A stretch of 64,000 nt of DNA from Strigamia acuminata (lineage: Eukaryota; Arthropoda; Chilopoda; Geophilomorpha; Linotaeniidae), in the NCBI GenBank assembly GCA_949358305.1, contig CASHSZ010000018.1, positions 1 through 64,000 of the forward strand. The letters run 5' to 3'. Positions 57,905-64,000 of the stretch are shown in pieces. The stretch's first letter is position 1, and every line of letters begins with the position of its first letter. The notes under the pieces were generated by a model. The model did no database searches and was not told the origin of the DNA. It saw nothing but the letters and a program-made list of their open reading frames with translations. Both the position numbers and the translations under genes were made by a program.

Positions 57905-60470
57905 AACATTCAGAGACATTGGTCTTGTGGTGTTTGTGCTAAGTCAACTGTGATGAGATCAAAAGTCTATTCTCCCAAATCATTGCTTGGATGTTGCTAA
58001 AACTTACATTGAAGCCGTCTACTAAGGTTTAAACACTATTTCAGAACATTTAGAGACATTGGTCTTGTGGTGTTTGTGCTAAGTCAACTGTGATGAGATC
58101 AAAAGTCTATTCTCCCAAATCATTGCTTGGATGTTGCTAAAACTTACATTAAAGCTTTTTACTAAGGTTTAAACACTATTTCAAAACATTCAGAGACATT
58201 GGTCTTGTGATGTTTGTGCTAAGTCAACTGTGATGAGATCAAAAGTCTATTCTTCCAAATCATTGCTTGGATGTTGCTAAAACTTACATTGAAGCCTTCT
58301 ATTAAGGTTTAAACACTATTTCAGAACATTCAGACACATTGGTCTTGTGGTGTTTGTGCTAAGTCAACTGTGATGTCAAATGGGATCAAAAGTTTATTCT
58401 TCCAAATCATTGCTTGGATGTTGCTAAAACTTACATTGAAGCCTTCTACTAAGGTTTAAACACTATTTCAGAACATTCAGAGACATTGGTCTTGTGGTGT
58501 TTGTGCTAAGTCAACTGTGATGAGATCAAAAGTCTATTCTCCCAAATCATTGCTTGGATGTTGCTAAAACTTACATTGAAGCCGTCTACTAAGGTTTAAA
58601 CACTATTTCAGAACATTTAGAGACATTGGTCTTGTGGTGTTTGTGCTAAGTCAACTGTGATGAGATCAAAAGTCTATTCTCCCAAATCATTGCTTGGATG
58701 TTGCTAAAACTTACATTAAAGCTTTTTACTAAGGTTTAAACACTATTTCAAAACATTCAGAGACATTGGTCTTGTGATGTTTGTGCTAAGTCAACTGTGA
58801 TGAGATCAAAAGTCTATTCTCCCAAATCATTGCTTGGATGTTGCTAAAACTTACATTGAAGCCTTCTACTAAGGTTTAAACACTATTTCAGAACATTCAG
58901 AGACATTGGTTTGTGGTGTTTGTGCTAAGTCAACTGTGATGTCAAATGAGATCAAAAGTTTATTCTTTCAAATTATTGCTTGGATGTTGCTAACACTTAC
59001 ACTGAAGCCTTCTACTAAGGTTTAAACACTATTTCTAAACATTCAGAGACATTGGTCTTGTGGTGTTTGTGCTAAGTCAACTGTGACGTCAAATGAGATC
59101 AAAAGTTTATTCTTTCAAATTATTGCTTGGATGTTGCTAAAACTTACATTGAAGCTTTCTACTAAGGTTTAAACACTATTTCAGAACATTCAGAAACATT
59201 GGTCTTGTGATGTTTGTGCTAAGTCAACTGTGATGTCAAATGGGATCAAAAGTTTATTCTTCCAAATCATTGCTTGGATGTTGCTAAAACTTACATTGAA
59301 GCCTTCTACTAAGGTTTAAACACTATTTCAGAACATTCAGAGACATTGGTCTTGTGGTGTTTGTGCTAAGTCAACTGTGATGAGATCAAAAGTCTATTCT
59401 CCCAAATCATTGCTTGGATGTTGCTAAAACTTACATTGAAGCCGTCTACTAAGGTTTAAACACTATTTCAGAACATTTAGAGACATTGGTCTTGTGGTGT
59501 TTGTGCTAAGTCAACTGTGATGAGATCAAAAGTCTATTCTCCCAAATCATTGCTTGGATGTTGCTAAAACTTACATTAAAGCTTTTTACTAAGGTTTAAA
59601 CACTATTTCAAAACATTCAGAGACATTGGTCTTGTGATGTTTGTGCTAAGTCAACTGTGATGAGATCAAAAGTCTATTCTTCCAAATCATTGCTTGGATG
59701 TTGCTAAAACTTACATTGAAGCCTTCTATTAAGGTTTAAACACTATTTCAGAACATTCAGACACATTGGTCTTGTGGTGTTTGTGCTAAGTCAACTGTGA
59801 TGTCAAATGGGATCAAAAGTTTATTCTTCCAAATCATTGCTTGGATGTTGCTAAAACTTACATTGAAGCCTTCTACTAAGGTTTAAACACTATTTCAGAA
59901 CATTCAGAGACATTGGTCTTGTGGTGTTTGTGCTAAGTCAACTGTGATGAGATCAAAAGTCTATTCTCCCAAATCATTGCTTGGATGTTGCTAAAACTTA
60001 CATTGAAGCCGTCTACTAAGGTTTAAACACTATTTCAGAACATTTAGAGACATTGGTCTTGTGGTGTTTGTGCTAAGTCAACTGTGATGAGATCAAAAGT
60101 CTATTCTCCCAAATCATTGCTTGGATGTTGCTAAAACTTACATTAAAGCTTTTTACTAAGGTTTAAACACTATTTCAAAACATTCAGAGACATTGGTCTT
60201 GTGATGTTTGTGCTAAGTCAACTGTGATGAGATCAAAAGTCTATTCTCCCAAATCATTGCTTGGATGTTGCTAAAACTTACATTGAAGCCTTCTACTAAG
60301 GTTTAAACACTATTTCAGAACATTCAGAGACATTGGTTTGTGGTGTTTGTGCTAAGTCAACTGTGATGTCAAATGAGATCAAAAGTTTATTCTTTCAAAT
60401 TATTGCTTGGATGTTGCTAACACTTACACTGAAGCCTTCTACTAAGGTTTAAACACTATTTCTAAACATT
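57905..60470 (+). repeat. Recent 1,427-bp higher-order duplication
   Basis: Two private variants recur at the same offset: CTATTAAGG at 58301 and 59728, and ACACTGAAG near 59000 and 60427. A ten-monomer block was copied in tandem recently. The outer limits given are approximate. Confidence 0.75.
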
Positions 60471-63400
60471 CAGAGACATTGGTCTTGTGGTGTTTGTGCT
60501 AAGTCAACTGTGACGTCAAATGAGATCAAAAGTTTATTCTTTCAAATTATTGCTTGGATGTTGCTAAAACTTACATTGAAGCTTTCTACTAAGGTTTAAA
60601 CACTATTTCAGAACATTCAGAAACATTGGTCTTGTGATGTTTGTGCTAAGTCAACTGTGATGTCAAATGAGATCAAAAGTTTATTCTTTCAAATCATTGC
60701 TTGGATGTTGCTAAAACTTACATAAAAGCTTTCTACTAAAGTTTAAACACTATTTCAGAACATTCAGAGACATTGGTCTTGTGGTGTTTGTGCTAAGTCA
60801 ACTGTGATGAGATCAAAAGTCTATTCTCCCAAATCATTGCTTGGATGTTGCTAAAACTTACATTGAAGCCGTCTACTAAGGTTTAAACACTATTTCAGAA
60901 CATTTAGAGACATTGGTCTTGTGGTGTTTGTGCTAAGTCAACTGTGATGAGATCAAAAGTCTATTTTCCCAAATCATTTCTTGGATGTTGCTAAAACTTA
61001 CATTAAAGCTTTCTACTAAGGTTTAAACACTATTTCAGAACATTCAGAGACATTGGTCTTGTGATGTTTGTGCTAAGTCAACTGTGGTGAGATCAAAAGT
61101 CTATTCTCCCAAATCATTGCTTGGATGTTGCTAAAACTTACATTAAAGCTTTCTACTAAGGTTTAAACACTATTTCAAAACATTCAGAGATATTGGTCTT
61201 GTGATGTTTGTGCTAAGTCAACTGTGATGAGATCAAAAGTCTATTCTCCCAAATCATTGCTTGGATGTTGCTAAAACTTACATTGAAGCCTTCTACTAAG
61301 GTTTAAATACTATTTCAGAACATTCAGAGACATTGGTTTGTGGTGTTTGTGCTAAGTCAACTGTGATGTCAAATGAGATCAAAAGTTTATTTTTTCAAAT
61401 TATTGCTTGGATGTTGCTAACACTTACATTGAAGCCTTCTACTAAGGTTTAAACACTATTTCAGAACATTCAGAGACATTGGTTTGTGGTGTTTGTGCTA
61501 AGTCAACTGTGATGTCAAATGAGATCAAAAGTTTATTCTTTCAAATTATTGCTTGGATGTTGCTAACACTTACATTGAAGCCTTCTACTAAGGTTTAAAC
61601 ACTATTTCAGAACATTCAGAGACATTGGTTTGTGGTGTTTGTGCTAAGTCAACTGTGATGTCAAATGAGATCAAAAGTTTATTCTTTCAAATTATTGCTT
61701 GGATGTTGCTAACACTTACATTGAAGCCTTCTACTAAGGTTTAAACACTATTTCTAAACATTCAGAGACATTGGTCTTGTGATGTTTGTGCTAAGTCAAC
61801 TGTGATGTCAAATGGGATCAAAAGTTTATTCTTCCAAATCATTGCTTGGATGTTGCTAAAACTTACATTGAAGCCTTCTACTAAGGTTTAAACACTATTT
61901 CAGAACATTCAGAGACATTGGTCTTGTGATGTTTGTGCTAAGTCAACTGTGATGTCAAATGAGATCAAAAGTTTATTCTTTCAAATCATTGCTTGGATGT
62001 TGCTAAAACTTACATTAAAGCTTTCTACTAAGGTTTAAACACTATTTCAGAACATTCAGAGACATTGGTCTTGTGATGTTTGTGCTAAGTCAACTGTGAT
62101 GAGATCAAAAGTCTATTCTCCAAAATCATTGCTTGGATGTTGCTAAAACTTACATTAAAGCTTTCTACTAAGGTTTAAACACTATTTCAAAACATTCAGA
62201 GATATTGGTCTTGTGATGTTTGTGCTAAGTCAACTGTGATGAGATCAAAAGTCTATTCTCCCAAATCATTGCTTGGATGTTGCTAAAACTTACATTGAAG
62301 CCTTCTACTAAGGTTTAAACACTATTTCAGAACATTCAGAGACATTGGTTTGTGGTGTTTGTGCTAAGTCAACTGTGATGTCAAATGAGATCAAAAGTTT
62401 ATTTTTTCAAATTATTGCTTGGATGTTGCTAACACTTACATTGAAGCCTTCTACTAAGGTTTAAACACTATTTCAGAACATTCAGAGACATTGGTTTGTG
62501 GTGTTTGTGCTAAGTCAACTGTGATGTCAAATGAGATCAAAAGTTTATTCTTTCAAATTATTGCTTGGATGTTGCTAACACTTACATTGAAGCCTTCTAC
62601 TAAGGTTTAAACACTATTTCAGAACATTCAGAGACATTGGTCTTGTGATGTTTGTGCTAAGTCAACTGTGATGTCAAATGGGATCAAAAGTTTATTCTTC
62701 CAAATCATTGCTTGGATGTTGCTAAAACTTACATTGAAGCCTTCTACTAAGGTTTAAACACTATTTCAGAACATTCAGAGACATTGGTCTTGTGATGTTT
62801 GTGCTAAGTCAACTGTGATGTCAAATGAGATCAAAAGTTTATTCTTTCAAATCATTGCTTGGATGTTGCTAAAACTTACATTAAAGCTTTCTACTAAGGT
62901 TTAAACACTATTTCAGAACATTCAGAGACATTGGTCTTGTGATGTTTGTGCTAAGTCAACTGTGATGAGATCAAAAGTCTATTCTCCAAAATCATTGCTT
63001 GGATGTTGCTAAAACTTACATTGAAGCCTTCTACTAAGGTTTAAACACTATTTCAGAACATTCAGACACATTGGTCTTGTGGTGTTTGTGCTAAGTCAAC
63101 TGTGACGTCAAATGAGATCAAAAGTTTATTCTTTCAAATTATTGCTTGGATGTTGCTAAAACTAACATTGAAGCCTTCTACTAAGGTTTAAACACTATTT
63201 CAGAACATTCAGAGACATTGGTCTTGTGGTGTTTGTGCTAAGTCAACTGTGATGAGATCAAAAGTCTATTTTCCCAAATCATTTCTTGGATGTTGCTAAA
63301 ACTTACATTAAAGCTTTCTACTAAGGTTTAAACACTATTTCAGAACATTCAGAGACATTGGTCTTGTGATGTTTGTGCTAAGTCAACTGTGATGAGATCA

Positions 63401-64000
63401 AAAGTCTATTCTCCCAAATCATTGCTTGGATGTTGCTAAAACTTACATTAAAGCTTTCTACTAAGGTTTAAACACTATTTCAAAACATTCAGAGACATTG
63501 GTCTTGTGATGTTTGTGCTAAGTCAACTGTGATGAGATCAAAAGTCTATTCTCCCAAATCATTGCTTGGATGTTGCTAAAACTTACATTGAAGCCTTCTA
63601 CTAAGGTTTAAACACTATTTCAGAACATTCAGAGACATTGGTTTGTGGTGTTTGTGCTAAGTCAACTGTGACGTCAAATGAGATCAAAAGTTTATTCTTT
63701 CAAATTATTGCTTGGATGTTGCTAAAACTTACATTGAAGCTTTCTACTAAGGTTTAAACACTATTTCTAAACATTCAGAGACATTGGTCTTGTGGTGTTT
63801 GTGCTAAGTCAACTGTGATGAGATCAAAAGTCTATTCTCCCAAATCATTGCTTGGATGTTGCTAAAACTTACATTGAAGCCTTCTACTAAGGTTTAAACA
63901 CTATTTCAGAACATTCAGACACATTGGTCTTGTGGTGTTTGTGCTAAGTCAACTGTGACGTCAAATGAGATCAAAAGTTTATTCTTTCAAATTATTGCTT

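Larger units (their letters stand above)
29302..64000 (+). repeat. Satellite array of 139-147 bp monomers with higher-order repeats
   Basis: GTCAACTGTG recurs every 139-147 bp to the window end, always in the same orientation, about 240 monomers. Two main lengths exist: short (about 140 bp, GTGATGAGATC) and long (about 147 bp, with a 7-bp TCAAATG-type insertion, GTGATGTCAAATGAGATC). Variants in the long class include TGACGTCA, AATGGGATC and AAAAATTT. Monomer variants come in fixed orders that repeat as units of about 1,294 bp (nine monomers) or about 1,430 bp (ten). Stops occur in all frames, so it is non-coding. The left edge is sharp at 29302; the right edge is outside the window. Confidence 0.97.

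Noticed and set aside
29302-64000. Regular direct repeats that might suggest a CRISPR array
   Set aside because: The whole 140-bp monomer repeats without unique spacers, there are no cas genes, and the host is eukaryotic. It is satellite DNA.

Overview
The window is nuclear DNA from a eukaryote and consists almost entirely of repeats and mobile elements. The best clue to the host is the primer-binding site of an LTR retrotransposon at 23738-23755. It matches 18 nt of the 3' end of animal initiator tRNA-Met, including CCA, and differs from the plant and yeast forms I know. That suggests an animal, plausibly an invertebrate such as a nematode, but the species cannot be fixed. No tRNA, rRNA, CRISPR array, bacterial operon or convincing cellular protein gene was seen.

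Layout. (1) 1-1636: non-coding DNA with a candidate non-autonomous inverted-repeat (MITE-like) element at 120-1148 and small tandem repeats. (2) 1637-10028: five near-identical head-to-tail copies of a 1,676-bp non-coding unit. (3) 10029-13264: a foldback-like structure. Each arm holds a promoter-like block and a 56-bp array of about twelve hairpins; the centre holds three copies of a 77-bp core inside short inverted repeats. The mirror symmetry (axis near 11646.5) continues into the flanking 1,676-bp repeats, giving inverted arms of about 4.4 kb (about 7.2 kb to 16.1 kb). (4) 16096-17557: relics, including a diverged, reordered piece of the 1,676-bp unit. (5) 17558-24291: a Ty1/copia-type LTR retrotransposon on the minus strand with an uninterrupted 1,667-codon Gag-Pol, PBS, polypurine tract and a complete 535-bp 5' LTR, but only 75 bp of its 3' LTR. 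(6) 24292-29301: about 5 kb, T/G-rich on the plus strand over most of its length, without a recognisable gene; it holds a strong 60-nt hairpin, a shared hairpin motif, a poly(A)-signal-like site and a TATA-like site. (7) 29302-64000: about 34.7 kb of 139-147-bp satellite (roughly 240 monomers) in higher-order repeats of about 1.29-1.43 kb. It runs off the window end.

The only well-supported protein gene is the copia polyprotein. The most unusual structure is the hairpin array inside a multi-kilobase palindrome, with mirror-image promoter-like blocks facing the centre. If transcribed it would yield strongly folded or double-stranded RNA; it also resembles foldback transposons, whose long inverted arms are built of short tandem subrepeats. 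These functional readings are inference. The palindrome should be checked against raw reads, although differences between its arms argue against a simple fold-back artefact.
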